Positions 26,594 through 35,344 are shown, counted from the stretch's first letter. The stretch is 64,000 nucleotides of DNA from DAOUBP01 sp964474695 (GCA_964474695.1 CAYYTK010000014.1:33281-97280), one strand, 5' to 3'. Program-made: numbers and translations. Notes: generated by a model not told the origin, from the letters alone.

Positions 26594-27339
26594 GCATTGA
26601 TCAGGGCCAGGCGTCTGTCGGGAAAAATGTCTAGCAATTCCCGGCACTCGCGAATGACATAATCCGGCTGATGTTCGACGGTGGGCGGTTCCTTGGCGAC
26701 GGTGGCCGGCTCGAACAGGATGATCATCATGCCGAAGCCCGCCGCGCGCGTGCCCTCGACGTCGCGCACCATGTTGTCGCCCACATAGGCGCAGCGGGCC
26801 GGCTCGACGCCGATGCGCCGCGCCGCCTCCCAATAGATGCGGGGGTCGGGCTTGCGCAGCCTGACCTTCGACGAGAGCACCACGGCGTCGAAGTATTCGG
26901 TGACCCCGTCCGCCGCCATCCAGTCCGGGATTTCGGTCTCGGTGATGGTGTTGGCGATGATGCCCAGGCGATAGCCGCGGCGGTGCAGCTCGATGATCGT
27001 CGCCTTGACATCGGGCCGCGGGACGCGGCGGCCGTCATGATCGCGCCACAGGCGGGTCAGGCGGCCGGCCAGCGGGCCGATCTGCTCGGCGGGATAGTCG
27101 GGCAGCAGGTGCAGGGTCCACAGCTCCCGCTCCGAGGCCTCGACCAGCGACGCCTTCGAAGCCTTGCGATAGGCGGTCCAGCGCGCCTCCAGCCGCGCGA
27201 AGAACGCCTCCTCCGGCTCCCGCGCGCCGACGAGGGCGATCAGGTCGGCCCGGGCCTGGGCGCGGAACGGGGGGTCGTCGAGGACGATGCGCAGGGTGTT
27301 GCCCACGTCCAGGAAGATGGCTTCGATGTCTGCTGGCAT
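26584..27339 (-). CDS. HAD-superfamily hydrolase
   Basis: 251 residues. Motif I IFLDVGNTLRIV has nucleophile Asp11, but Gly13 stands where most phosphatases have a second Asp. A helical cap spans roughly residues 30-100, motif II is LGIIANTITETEI, then KPDPRIYWEAARRIG and motif IV YVGDNMVRDVEGTRAAGFGM. It is a close paralogue of the HAD domain of the next gene downstream, so the pair arose by tandem duplication. The last codons INAAS and the stop come from repeat A3. Substrate unknown; the family includes phosphatases and dehalogenases. Confidence 0.88.
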   Translation of the reverse strand: MPADIEAIFLDVGNTLRIVLDDPPFRAQARADLIALVGAREPEEAFFARLEARWTAYRKASKASLVEASERELWTLHLLPDYPAEQIGPLAGRLTRLWRDHDGRRVPRPDVKATIIELHRRGYRLGIIANTITETEIPDWMAADGVTEYFDAVVLSSKVRLRKPDPRIYWEAARRIGVEPARCAYVGDNMVRDVEGTRAAGFGMMIILFEPATVAKEPPTVEHQPDYVIRECRELLDIFPDRRLALINAAS

Positions 27340-27376
27340 GTGCTTAACCTCAATTCATACAGGTGTCATAAGAGCA

Positions 27377-27543
27377 AGCATCCTGAGCGGAGTTCCGGCC
27401 CGCGGTTTGGCCGGAACGCAGTCGAAGGATGCGGCCCTTCGCGATGACCGCTCCGCCCCTTCGACTGCGCACTGCGGTGCTCCGCCCCTTCGACTGCGGA
27501 CGCCGGGCAGCGGCCCGGCGCCTCCGCTCAGGGTGCTTCGCTC
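27377..27543. repeat. dispersed repeat A4
   Basis: Begins AGCATCCTGAGCGGAG, has the matching CAGTCGAAGGATGCGG 30 bases on, then CCGCCCCTTCGACTGCG twice and a GCCGGGCAGCGGCCCGGC hairpin, ending GCTCAGGGTGCTTCG. Lies between two HAD genes and abuts the stop of the upstream one. Confidence 0.8.
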
Positions 27544-28211
27544 TATGGGACGGCAAAAATCGGCACATCGAGTAACCCCGGCAGTGAATTCGCGTAGTAG
27601 TCGGCCTGCGCGTCGGGCTCGTAGAAGACCGCGACCGTCTGCATGCCCACGCGGCGCGCGCCGGCCAGCTCGCGGGTGTCGTGCCCGACGAACGCGGAGT
27701 CGGCGGCCGCCAGGCCCGCCAGGCGCAGGGCGGCCAGGTAGATGGCCGGGTCGGGTTTGTGGACCCCCAGCTCGGTGGAGCAGGCAACGTGATCCACGTA
27801 CTCCGCGATGCCGATGCCGGCCAGCCAGCGCAGCTTGCGGCCGGGCGGGAAGACGGTGTCGGTGATGATGGTGAGGATGAAGCCGCGCGCCTTCAGCGCA
27901 CTCACCGTCTCGGCCGCGGCGGGCAGGGCGTAGACGTCATCCGCCTGCGCGTTGATCAGCTCGGCCAGCGCGGCCCGCTCGGCCGCCGCGGCCACGCCGT
28001 ACATGCGCAGCACCGCATCCCAATACGCTTCGGTGCTGACATGGCCGCCGCTGGCCCGATGCCGCAGCTCCCGATGTCGCGCCGCCTCTTCGGCCGACAG
28101 CTCGGCGGGGTAGCCGCGTTCGCGCAGCAGGCGCACGGTGTAGGTCAGCGTGGACTCGCGCCGCGCGTAGAACACGTCGGCGGCATCGAAGAAGATGCCT
28201 TTGATCGTCAT
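27543..28211 (-). CDS. HAD-superfamily hydrolase
   Basis: 222 residues. Motif I is GIFFDAADVFYARR: nucleophile Asp9 is present, the +2 position is Ala11, and an Asp sits one residue later. Motif II ILTIITDTVFP, motif III HKPDPAIYLAALRLAG, motif IV AFVGHDTRELAGARRVGM, where the usual GD(S/N) is GHD. It is divergent from the other three HADs of the block. Good ribosome site GGAGGAGCCT. Possibly a phosphatase with altered chemistry; substrate unknown. Confidence 0.85.
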   Translation of the reverse strand: MTIKGIFFDAADVFYARRESTLTYTVRLLRERGYPAELSAEEAARHRELRHRASGGHVSTEAYWDAVLRMYGVAAAAERAALAELINAQADDVYALPAAAETVSALKARGFILTIITDTVFPPGRKLRWLAGIGIAEYVDHVACSTELGVHKPDPAIYLAALRLAGLAAADSAFVGHDTRELAGARRVGMQTVAVFYEPDAQADYYANSLPGLLDVPIFAVP

Positions 28212-28253
28212 AGGCTCCTCCCGCGCGAGCGGGCAGCAACTCCAAGTGTGCCC

Positions 28254-28357
28254 GGAGTCGAGGCTTTAGCCGGTTATCGGCCACTTGAGCGCCATGTGGC
28301 TGACCGGCTGAAGCCTCCATTCCAGGCGCCCACAGCGACCAGATTTGGGATTCCTGG
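28254..28357. repeat. dispersed repeat B1
   Basis: Degenerate copy of the element at 34785-34893: left arm GGAGTCGAGGCTTTAGCCGG, right arm CCGGCTGAAGCCTCCATTCC, then the shared tail ending CAGATTTGGGATTCCTGG. It fills the gap between two HAD genes. An 18-base palindrome GGGTGCGCTAGCGCACCC (28373-28390) follows across the next gene's stop codon. Confidence 0.75.
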
Positions 28358-28379
28358 CGGGCGGGACTTCGCGGGTGCG

Positions 28380-29156
28380 CTAGCGCACCCAGGCGCCTGC
28401 CACCACCGCGGCCACCTCGCGCAGGTCTCCCACCACCGCATCCGGCGGCGCAACGTCGGTTTCCCTGTCGGCCCTGGCCGTCAGGAACGATTTGATCTGG
28501 ATCGCCAGGCCGTAGCCGGCGCGGCGCGCGCCGCTGACGTCGCGAGAGATGGTGTCGCCAACGTAGGCGCACTGCGCCGGGGGCAGGCCCAGCCGTCGGG
28601 CGCATTCCAGGAAGATGCGCTCGTTGGGCTTGCGCCAGCCGAAGACGGAGCTGGTCAGGATCGGATCGAAGTAGCCCGCGATGCCGTACTCCGCCAGCTT
28701 GCGGGGCACGATGCCGCGGCTCATGATGTTCGAGATTACCGCCAGCCGGCGCCCATCCGCGGCCAGGGCGGCCAGGGCCGCGGGCGCTTCGGGCCGCAGG
28801 CTGCGGCGGAAGTAATGGGTTTCGTAGAAGAAGGTCAGCTCTTCGGCCGCGGCCGCCAACTTCTCCCGGGACAGGCCGTGATCGGGCAGCAGGTACTCGG
28901 CCCACACCCGTTCGGGCGGCAGCTCGACCTCATGCGCTTCGCGCCAGTCGGTGTAGGCGCGCATGCCCGCCCGGATGGTCGCGGCCAGCTCAGGCGTGGG
29001 CAGGTGCGGATCGAGGCCGGCTGCGCGCAGCAGGCGCTGCAAGTCGCCCGCGGCTGCTGCGCGCAGTTCATCGTCGTAGTCAACATTTTCGAGCGTGCCG
29101 CCCAGGTCAAAGATGACCGCGCGCACCGGCTCGGACTGTGGATTTCGATCGTTCAT
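28380..29156 (-). CDS. HAD-superfamily hydrolase
   Basis: 258 residues from the ATG at 29156; the longer open frame upstream is only repeat sequence. Motif I VIFDLGGTLENVDYDDE has Asp17 with Gly19 at the usual second-Asp position. A large helical cap follows, then LAVISNIMSRGIVPRKL, GWRKPNERIFLECARRLG and YVGDTISRDVSGARRAGYGL. No clear ribosome site is visible, since a repeat lies just upstream, so expression may depend on read-through from the transporter genes. It is the first of four consecutive HADs after the importer. Confidence 0.85.
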   Translation of the reverse strand: MNDRNPQSEPVRAVIFDLGGTLENVDYDDELRAAAAGDLQRLLRAAGLDPHLPTPELAATIRAGMRAYTDWREAHEVELPPERVWAEYLLPDHGLSREKLAAAAEELTFFYETHYFRRSLRPEAPAALAALAADGRRLAVISNIMSRGIVPRKLAEYGIAGYFDPILTSSVFGWRKPNERIFLECARRLGLPPAQCAYVGDTISRDVSGARRAGYGLAIQIKSFLTARADRETDVAPPDAVVGDLREVAAVVAGAWVR

Positions 29157-29171
29157 GAGAATGACTCTGCA

Positions 29172-29375
29172 AGCATCCTGAGCGGAGTTCCGGCCAGCGT
29201 CCTGAGCGGAGCACAGCGCAGCCGAAGGACGGCCGGAACGCAGTCGAAGGCTGCGATCTTCCTGATGACCGCTCCGCCCCCTTCGACTGCGTGGCCGGTC
29301 CTTCAACTGCGCCGGGGCCCCTCCCCCGGCTCCGCTCAGGATGCACGGCCACTCCGCTCAGGGTGCTCCGCTGCT
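29172..29375. repeat. dispersed repeat A5
   Basis: Composite copy of the A family with nested units: AGCATCCTGAGCGGAGTTCC, an inner GCGTCCTGAGCGGAGCACAG, and a distal GCTCCGCTCAGGATGCAC and GCTCAGGGTGCTCCGC. Lies between the binding-protein gene and the first HAD gene, a stretch of about 300 bases (29157-29457) with no gene. Confidence 0.8.
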
Positions 29376-29457
29376 CTACCTAAAATACCAGGGCCATCGG
29401 CCGCGGCTCGCGACGTTGAGAGTCGCAGCCGAGAGCCCGGGATGCCGGCAGGCCGGC

Positions 29458-30702
29458 TCAGGGAGCCAGCAGGCTGACAGCCCAGAAGTCGCGAATCTGG
29501 CTGTTGTTTTGATAGGCAAACAGGTCGTCGCTCGGCCAGAGCGAGACCTCGGACACCGGCGGCATGCCTTCGGCGACCTCCAGGCCTTCGGACGCCGGGT
29601 AGGTGCCGATCTTGTTCCACGGGTCGAAGCCGTCTTGGGATAGCGCGAACTTGATGAACAGCTTCGCGGCGTTCGGGTGGGCGGCCTTGTTCGCGATGCC
29701 GAGGTAGTTGGCTTTCAGCACCCCGCTGACTGGCTTGAGCGTGAGACAGGGCGCCATGGCCAGCTCGCCGTCCATCGTCGACTCGTAGCTGCTCCAGCCG
29801 GTCCAGCCGTAGCCGGCCTCCTCGTCCTTGTTCATGCCCAGGGTGGCGAAGGCCGCATCGACCTCATCGCCGCCGGGCTGGATGCCGGGTTGGTTCTGGG
29901 CCAGCTTCTTGAGGAAGAGATAGCCCGCGTTGGGGATGTCTTTCGTGTAGGCGGGATCGGTGGTCCAGTCTTTGCCGTAGAATTCCTGGTAGTTGGCGGC
30001 CATCTGGTCGGCATGCTCGACGATCAGGGCGATCTTGGCGGTGGTGCTGGAGTCCGCGATGGGATCCTCCATGTAGAATTTGCCCTTGAGCTTCGGCTCG
30101 GTCAGCTCCCACCAGCTCTTGAGCGGGCAGCCGTCGGGGTTGACCTCCTGGTTGTAGCCGATGACGTCGACCGAGCGCCGCGAGAGGGCAAACGGCCGTT
30201 CTGCGCTGATATCGGTTTGCACGACGCCGGTCGGCAGGTACCACCACAGCCACTGATTGGGCATGAACTCCCCGTAGAGCAGGTGCCCATCGCTGTTGAA
30301 CCAGACATCGCCGACGACGTTGCCGGCCTCTTGCTCGGCCTGCATCTTGACCGCGATGTCATCGGTGTCGCCGCCCTCGAGCGCGATGTCGGGGTACAGC
30401 TCTTGCCACTTATCGAGCAGCTTCTCGAACTTGGAGGAGTTGGCATAGACGACCACCCGCCCCTCTTTCTTGGCGGCCGCTTCGACCGCGGCCCAATCCT
30501 CGGCAGCGGGCTGGTAAGGCCCGACGCCGTTCGCCTTTGCCCACGCTTCCGCGGCCGTCAGCGTCGGCTCAGGCACGGCGGTCGGCTGCGGTACGACGGT
30601 CGGCTCTGCTTTGGCCGGTGCGGCGGTCGGTGCTCCGCCGCAGGCGGACAGCACCAGGGTGAAAACCACGAGGATGATCCCGAACCATTTGGACGCTTTC
30701 AT
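29458..30702 (-). CDS. ABC transporter substrate-binding lipoprotein (Fbp/Afu type)
   Basis: Receptor of the importer encoded upstream. Start at 30702 with AAGGAGAGAGAACAA. The signal peptide ends in lipobox VLSAC, then a Thr/Pro/Ala linker. The mature region is a type II periplasmic-binding fold related to ferric and phosphosugar receptors: EGRVVVYANSSKFEKLLDKW, GDVWFNSDGHLLYGEF, IGYNQEVN, WWELTEPKLKGKF. Its partners (double permease and FbpC-like ATPase) have the architecture also used by AfuABC, which imports hexose phosphates. An organic phosphate is therefore a reasonable ligand, given the RpiR regulator and the HAD genes, but metal cannot be excluded. Confidence 0.88.
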   Translation of the reverse strand: MKASKWFGIILVVFTLVLSACGGAPTAAPAKAEPTVVPQPTAVPEPTLTAAEAWAKANGVGPYQPAAEDWAAVEAAAKKEGRVVVYANSSKFEKLLDKWQELYPDIALEGGDTDDIAVKMQAEQEAGNVVGDVWFNSDGHLLYGEFMPNQWLWWYLPTGVVQTDISAERPFALSRRSVDVIGYNQEVNPDGCPLKSWWELTEPKLKGKFYMEDPIADSSTTAKIALIVEHADQMAANYQEFYGKDWTTDPAYTKDIPNAGYLFLKKLAQNQPGIQPGGDEVDAAFATLGMNKDEEAGYGWTGWSSYESTMDGELAMAPCLTLKPVSGVLKANYLGIANKAAHPNAAKLFIKFALSQDGFDPWNKIGTYPASEGLEVAEGMPPVSEVSLWPSDDLFAYQNNSQIRDFWAVSLLAP

Positions 30703-30812
30703 TTGTTCTCTCTCCTTAAAGGCTTGTGGTAAGAAATGGCGCCACCCGGAACGAACGCGCTGTGTCTCTTGCATCTTCCTCCTTTGCCGGCGCGGCCACC
30801 GCCCGGCTTCGT

Positions 30813-31910
30813 TCATGTCGTCCCATCTCCTGAGGCGATCAGATTGCCGCTCGTCTTGTCGTAGAGGTTAAGGGTCTTGGGATCAAACGCCAGCCAGATC
30901 TTGTCGTCGAGGTTGATCGTGCTGATGCCCATGACCCGGGCCGTGATCTCGGTCTCTTGCCGCCGCGCGATGATGGTGGAATCGGCCCCGGCCGGCAGCA
31001 CGGAATAGGCGGTGAACTCGACCGCGGCCGGCAGCGGGGTAGTCGAGATGGTGACATCCTCGGGCCGCACCGCGACGATGACCTCGCCGGTCGCGCCGCG
31101 CGTGTCCAGGCTGATCTTGAAGCTGCCCAGGTCCACGCGGCCCGCGCCATCGACGACCCCTGCCAGCAGGTTCACCTTGGGGTTGCCGATGAAATCGGCC
31201 ACGAACAGGTTCGCGGGGAAGTGATAGACGCGATCGGGCGTGTCGAGCTGCTGGAGGACCCCATCCCGCATCACCGCGATCTGGGAGGACATGGTCAGGG
31301 CTTCCACCTGGTCGTGGGTGACGTAGACGGTGGTGGCGCCGGAGACGTGGTGCAGGTGCTTGATCTCGGCGCGCATGTCCATGCGCAGGCGAGCGTCGAG
31401 GTTGGAGAGCGGCTCGTCCATCAGGAAGACCTTGGGCCGATAGGCCAACATGCGCGCCAGCGCGATGCGCTGCTGTTGGCCGCCGCTCATCTCGCGCGGG
31501 TAGCGGGCCGCGTAGCCGGTCATTTGCACTTCTTCCAGCGCTTCCTTGGTCCGCGTTGCGATCTCGGTCTTGGGGCGTTTCTGGATTTCCAGCGCGAAGG
31601 TCATGTTCTGCTGGACCGTCATGTGTGGCCACAGGGCATAGTTTTGGAAGACCAGCCCCAGATCGCGCTTGCCGGGAGGCAGCGAAATCCCCTGAGCGTG
31701 CGAGAAGACTAGCTTGTCGCCGATAGTGATCTCGCCGTCGTCCGGGTCTTCCAGGCCGGCCAGGCAGCGCAGCAAGGTCGTCTTGCCGCACCCGGAAGGG
31801 CCCAGCAGGGTCAGGAAGCTGCCGGGTTCCACCGTCAGGCTCACGTTGTTGACCGCGACGACGCTGCCGAAGCGCTTGATGAGGTTGCGAATTCTGATCG
31901 ATGTTGACAT
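30813..31910 (-). CDS. ABC transporter ATP-binding protein (FbpC/PotA-like)
   Basis: 365 residues. Walker A GPSGCGKTTLL near residue 40, Q-loop QNYALWPHM, signature MSGGQQQRIALARML, Walker B VFLMDEPLSNLD and switch His VYVTHDQVEALT. From about residue 235 there is a TOBE-type regulatory domain (IGNPKVNLLAG, VRPEDVTIS). Start supported by GGGAGGCAACCC. It follows the permease gene by 14 bases. It energises the Fbp/Afu-type importer. Confidence 0.93.
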   Translation of the reverse strand: MSTSIRIRNLIKRFGSVVAVNNVSLTVEPGSFLTLLGPSGCGKTTLLRCLAGLEDPDDGEITIGDKLVFSHAQGISLPPGKRDLGLVFQNYALWPHMTVQQNMTFALEIQKRPKTEIATRTKEALEEVQMTGYAARYPREMSGGQQQRIALARMLAYRPKVFLMDEPLSNLDARLRMDMRAEIKHLHHVSGATTVYVTHDQVEALTMSSQIAVMRDGVLQQLDTPDRVYHFPANLFVADFIGNPKVNLLAGVVDGAGRVDLGSFKISLDTRGATGEVIVAVRPEDVTISTTPLPAAVEFTAYSVLPAGADSTIIARRQETEITARVMGISTINLDDKIWLAFDPKTLNLYDKTSGNLIASGDGTT

Positions 31911-31924
31911 GGGTTGCCTCCCGC

Positions 31925-33757
31925 CTACATGCCCAGGCCCTTCTTGAGACTGCCGCCCCGGATGCGACTGATGATGAAGTAGCCGACGGCCACGAGTGCG
32001 ATCAAGATCAAGATGACGGCGTTCGCCATCTGGGCGTCGCCGTTTTCGGTGTAGAACATGGTCTGGCTGGCCAGCACTTGCGTCTTCGGGGTGACCAGCA
32101 GGATGATCAGCGACAGCTCACGCATGGTGGTGATGAACGTCAGCAGGAACCCGGCGACGAAACCGCTGCTGGTGAGCGGGAAGATGATGCGCCGGAAGCG
32201 CTGCCAGACGTTGGCGCCCGAGACCATGCCCGCCTCCTCCAGCTCCCGGCCGACCTGCATCATGGCCGAAACCCCCGAACGGGAAGAGTAGGGGATGTGT
32301 TTGGCCACCGACACGACCACCAGCAGGGTGAACGTCCCGTAGAGCGCGGGGATCGGCCCCAACGGCTTGATGAACATCGCGATATAGACGGCGCCGAAGG
32401 CGATGCCGGGGATTACGTAGGGCACGAAGGCCAACTGCTCGACCACCTTGCTCAAACGGGTGCCCCGGCCTTTGACGATCGCGTAGCCGAGGATGATGCC
32501 CATCAGCGCGGTGAAGAAGGCCGTCCACAAAGAGAGCCGGATGGAGTTCCAGGCGGTCATGTAGATCTTCGGGTTGCGCAGGACCCCGGGCTCGCCGTGG
32601 TTGTAGATGGTGCCGCGCTCGCCGATCCAGTGCTGCAGCGAGAGGTTGCTCAGGCTGTAGTTGCCGTCCTGCAGCATCAGCGTGGAATAGACCAGCAGAC
32701 CGAGCGGCACGACGATGACGAGGATCTGGAAGAGGATCACGGCGATCATCACCGCGCGTTTCAGCTTGCCCAGCTTGTTCACCTGCGCCACGAAGCCGCG
32801 GCCGCCGATGGTCTCGTAGCTCTTGCGCGTGCCCACCAGCTTTTGGTTCATCCAGATGATGGTCATTGACATCATCACCAGCACGATCGCCAGCACGAAG
32901 GCATCCGCCTTGTCGCCGACGCCGATGCTGCCGCGGATCATGGTGGCCACGACGTAGTACCTGACCGGCGTGCCGAGGATGTTCGGGCCGCCGAACGTGC
33001 CCAGCACCTTGGAGAAGGTCATGATGAAACCCGAGAGGATCGCCGGCAGGACCAGGGGGAAGGTGATCTTGCGCAGGATGTGCCAGCGACTGGCGCCCGC
33101 CAGCTCGCCGGCTTCCTCCAGGTTGGAGTCGATGGACATCAGCGCGGCCGACACGAACAGGAAGAAGAACGTGTAGTAGTGCAGCGCGCTGCAGATGATG
33201 ATCGGCACCGGCCCATAGGACAGCCAACTGGGGGGGCTTTGTCCCACCAGGTATTCATAGACTCCCGGTGTTCCTCCGGAAAGCCGGTTCTTAAAGAACA
33301 CCAGCCAGGCCTGGGCCAGGGTCCAGGAGGGCATGATGTAGGGGATCACGGCCAACTGATTGACGAGCTTGCGGCCCGGCATGTCGGTGCGCACCACCAG
33401 CCAGGCCAGCGACCCGCCGATCAACAGCGCCAGCAGGGTGGCCCCGATGGAGACCACCATCGAATGCCGGAGCGGGGTGTACATGTAGATCTTGCCGAAG
33501 ACGCCCGTCAGCATCCTGATGTAGTGAAAGAGGGTCAGCCCGCCCACCTTGGCATCCGGGACGCGCGTGACATCGTGTGGCTGCCAGGTGACCGTGGTCT
33601 CCACCATGCGATAGAGGGGGATGATGACCAGATAGAACATCACGACCAGCATGATCAGCGACAGGACGACGCGGGGGGTCGTGATCCAGCGGTAGAAGCG
33701 CCGGGCGGAGGCCAGCAGCGGCATGGGGCGAGAGGCGGTTGGTGTTGATACGGCCAT
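31925..33757 (-). CDS. ABC transporter permease, fused two-domain (FbpB/AfuB-like)
   Basis: 610 residues with about 12 membrane segments and two copies of the BPD_transp_1 domain, as in FbpB, ThiP and AfuB. Each copy has the EAA-type loop: LEEAGELAGASRWHILRKI in the first and LEEAGMVSGANVWQRFRRI in the second. Supports import of the ligand bound by the lipoprotein. Start has GGGAGAAC upstream and lies 29 bases after the RpiR gene. Confidence 0.93.
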   Translation of the reverse strand: MAVSTPTASRPMPLLASARRFYRWITTPRVVLSLIMLVVMFYLVIIPLYRMVETTVTWQPHDVTRVPDAKVGGLTLFHYIRMLTGVFGKIYMYTPLRHSMVVSIGATLLALLIGGSLAWLVVRTDMPGRKLVNQLAVIPYIMPSWTLAQAWLVFFKNRLSGGTPGVYEYLVGQSPPSWLSYGPVPIIICSALHYYTFFFLFVSAALMSIDSNLEEAGELAGASRWHILRKITFPLVLPAILSGFIMTFSKVLGTFGGPNILGTPVRYYVVATMIRGSIGVGDKADAFVLAIVLVMMSMTIIWMNQKLVGTRKSYETIGGRGFVAQVNKLGKLKRAVMIAVILFQILVIVVPLGLLVYSTLMLQDGNYSLSNLSLQHWIGERGTIYNHGEPGVLRNPKIYMTAWNSIRLSLWTAFFTALMGIILGYAIVKGRGTRLSKVVEQLAFVPYVIPGIAFGAVYIAMFIKPLGPIPALYGTFTLLVVVSVAKHIPYSSRSGVSAMMQVGRELEEAGMVSGANVWQRFRRIIFPLTSSGFVAGFLLTFITTMRELSLIILLVTPKTQVLASQTMFYTENGDAQMANAVILILIALVAVGYFIISRIRGGSLKKGLGM

Positions 33758-33786
33758 ATCAGTTCTCCCAGCAGAGAGCGCGGCGC

Positions 33787-34653
33787 TTATTTCCCATCCA
33801 GCCCTGAGGCGGCGCGCAGGCCCTGCATGCGCTCCAGCGCGGCCAGGCTCGCATCCGGCCGCGCCATCGCGACGGCCAGGATCAGCGCGTTCATGATCGC
33901 CATCGGCACGGTCGATGAGTGGAAGGTGGACACCGGCCCGCGCCGCGCGGCCAGGATCACATCCACCTGATCATGCAGCGCGGCCCCCAGGATATCGGTG
34001 AGCAGGATCGTGCGGCAGCCGATGGCGTGCGCGTGCTCGGCCACCACCCGCAGCTCGCGGTTCATGTGATGGAAGCCCGCAATCACCAGCGCATCGCCCG
34101 GCTCCAACAACTGGAGCTTTTCGATCAGGTTGCGGCCCGACTCGGTCATGGCGAGGCAGAAGATGCCGAAGCGGCGCAAGCGCAGCTCCAGCAGGTTGGC
34201 CAGGGTCGCGGACGGCCCGCCCGCGTACACGAAGACGCGGCGCGCGGCCAGCAGGATCGCCACCGCGCGGTCGAAATCTTCGGGCGCCACCGAGTGGCCG
34301 GCCTCGGCCAGGTATTGCATCTCCATGTCGAGGACTTTGGTGAGGATATGGCCGCCGTTGCCGGCCAGCTCGGCCAGTTTGTGCTGCAGGCGCGCGGCGG
34401 GCGTCACCTGGTTGCGGTAGATGTCCTGCAGACGGCGCCGCAGCTCGGGGAAATTGGCGTAGCCGATGGCGGCGGCAAAGCGGACGACCGTGGCCTCGCT
34501 GACCTCCAGGCGCTGCCCCAGGCCGGCGGCAGTGAGGAACGCGGCGTCATCGTGGCGGGTCAGCAGATACGTCGCGATGCGCTGGTGGCTCTTGGAAAGC
34601 TCCGGCATGCGCGTTTGCAGCCTCTGGCGGAAATCATCGAGTTCCTCGACCAT
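33787..34653 (-). CDS. MurR/RpiR-family transcriptional regulator
   Basis: Regulator that senses phosphosugars through a SIS domain. Residues 1-75 form the helix-turn-helix (LSKSHQRIATYLLTRHDDAAF, LEVSEATVVRFAAAIGYANF). Residues about 110-260 form the SIS domain (ARRVFVYAGGPSATLANLLEL, DALVIAGFHHMNREL). Start at 34653 chosen for GAGGGACTC upstream; a TTG further upstream has no site. It is the first gene of the co-directional block, so it likely controls the importer and HAD genes. This supports a phosphorylated ligand. Confidence 0.92.
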   Translation of the reverse strand: MVEELDDFRQRLQTRMPELSKSHQRIATYLLTRHDDAAFLTAAGLGQRLEVSEATVVRFAAAIGYANFPELRRRLQDIYRNQVTPAARLQHKLAELAGNGGHILTKVLDMEMQYLAEAGHSVAPEDFDRAVAILLAARRVFVYAGGPSATLANLLELRLRRFGIFCLAMTESGRNLIEKLQLLEPGDALVIAGFHHMNRELRVVAEHAHAIGCRTILLTDILGAALHDQVDVILAARRGPVSTFHSSTVPMAIMNALILAVAMARPDASLAALERMQGLRAASGLDGK

Positions 34654-34720
34654 GAGTCCCTCGGCGCTGGTGGGTGGGTGGTCCTGTGAGAGGTCGCGGT
34701 GTTCCGTGACGACATGCAAG

Positions 34721-34749
34721 ATTGTACTGCGTGGCTTTCAGAAATGCAA
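34721..34749 (-). promoter_or_regulatory. predicted promoter of the RpiR-importer-HAD block
   Basis: Read on the minus strand: TTGCAT (34749-34744), 17 bases, TACAAT (34726-34721), about 65 bases before the RpiR start at 34653. Four and five matches to the sigma-70 consensus hexamers. No operator symmetry is obvious. Confidence 0.5.
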
Positions 34750-34784
34750 GTTTGCCTTCACGGCTGTGAGGTGAATCGCGAGAG

Positions 34785-34893
34785 ACTGGAATCGAGGCTT
34801 TAGCCGGTCTGGCCCACGACCGTGACGGGCCGGAGACCGGCTAAAGCCTCGATTCCAGTACGCTGTCAACGACTAGATTTGGAATTCCTGCAC
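34785..34893. repeat. dispersed repeat B2, MITE-like hairpin
   Basis: Perfect 26-bp inverted arms at 34785-34810 and 34834-34859 (left arm begins ACTGGAATCGAGGCTTTAGC). The 23-base centre itself can pair (GGCCC/GGGCC). A tail containing GACTAGATTTGGAATTCCTG follows. A decayed copy lies at 28254-28357. No coding capacity. Confidence 0.8.
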
Positions 34894-34949
34894 GGCGATA
34901 GAAGATCTTTCACAGGTAACGTACTCCCGCCAGTGGGCGGACGCGCTCA

Positions 34950-35344
34950 GAGTCTGTTATGCACATGGAGTCATGAATTCAACGAAACGCTTCGCCAACA
35001 GCACGGCGAAGGCGATGAAGTGAAAACCGGCCAGGGTCTCGGCCAAACGCTCGTAGTCGCGGGCCATGGGCGAAAACGGGCCATCCAAGCGAAGCTGCGT
35101 TTGATCACCCACCGGTGGCAGATCGTTCGGCAGAAAGCGCCACTGCACACCGGTGCGCACCATGCAACGCAGGGCGTTGAAGACCTCCGGCAGGGAATGC
35201 TCTCGCTGCGGGGCGTTTTCTTTCATCAACGTCAAGTAGGGCGCCGCAAACGCCCACTCATCGTCGGTCACATCACTTGGGTAAGTCTTGCGGCTCATGC
35301 CGTAAGCTTACCGCAAGTATTCATTCAAAGTGCATAACAGATTC
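34950..35344 (-). mobile_element. IS5-like element, internally deleted copy 1
   Basis: Ends GAGTCTGTTATGCAC (left) and GTGCATAACAGATTC (right) are near-perfect inverted repeats. Length 395 bases, about half a normal IS5-family element. Both ends and the outer parts of the transposase are kept and the middle is missing. The same element with a different deletion lies at 40357-40811 in the same orientation. Confidence 0.85.
34957..35298 (-). pseudogene. IS5-family transposase with in-frame internal deletion
   Basis: 113 residues. The N-terminal part SRKTYPSDVTDDEWAFAAPY and ALRCMVRTGVQWRFLPNDLP is the typical IS5 DUF4096 start. It jumps at about residue 72 to the C-terminal ARDYERLAETLAGFHFIAFA. 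The DDE catalytic core is gone, so it cannot transpose itself but could be mobilised in trans through its ends. Confidence 0.85.
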
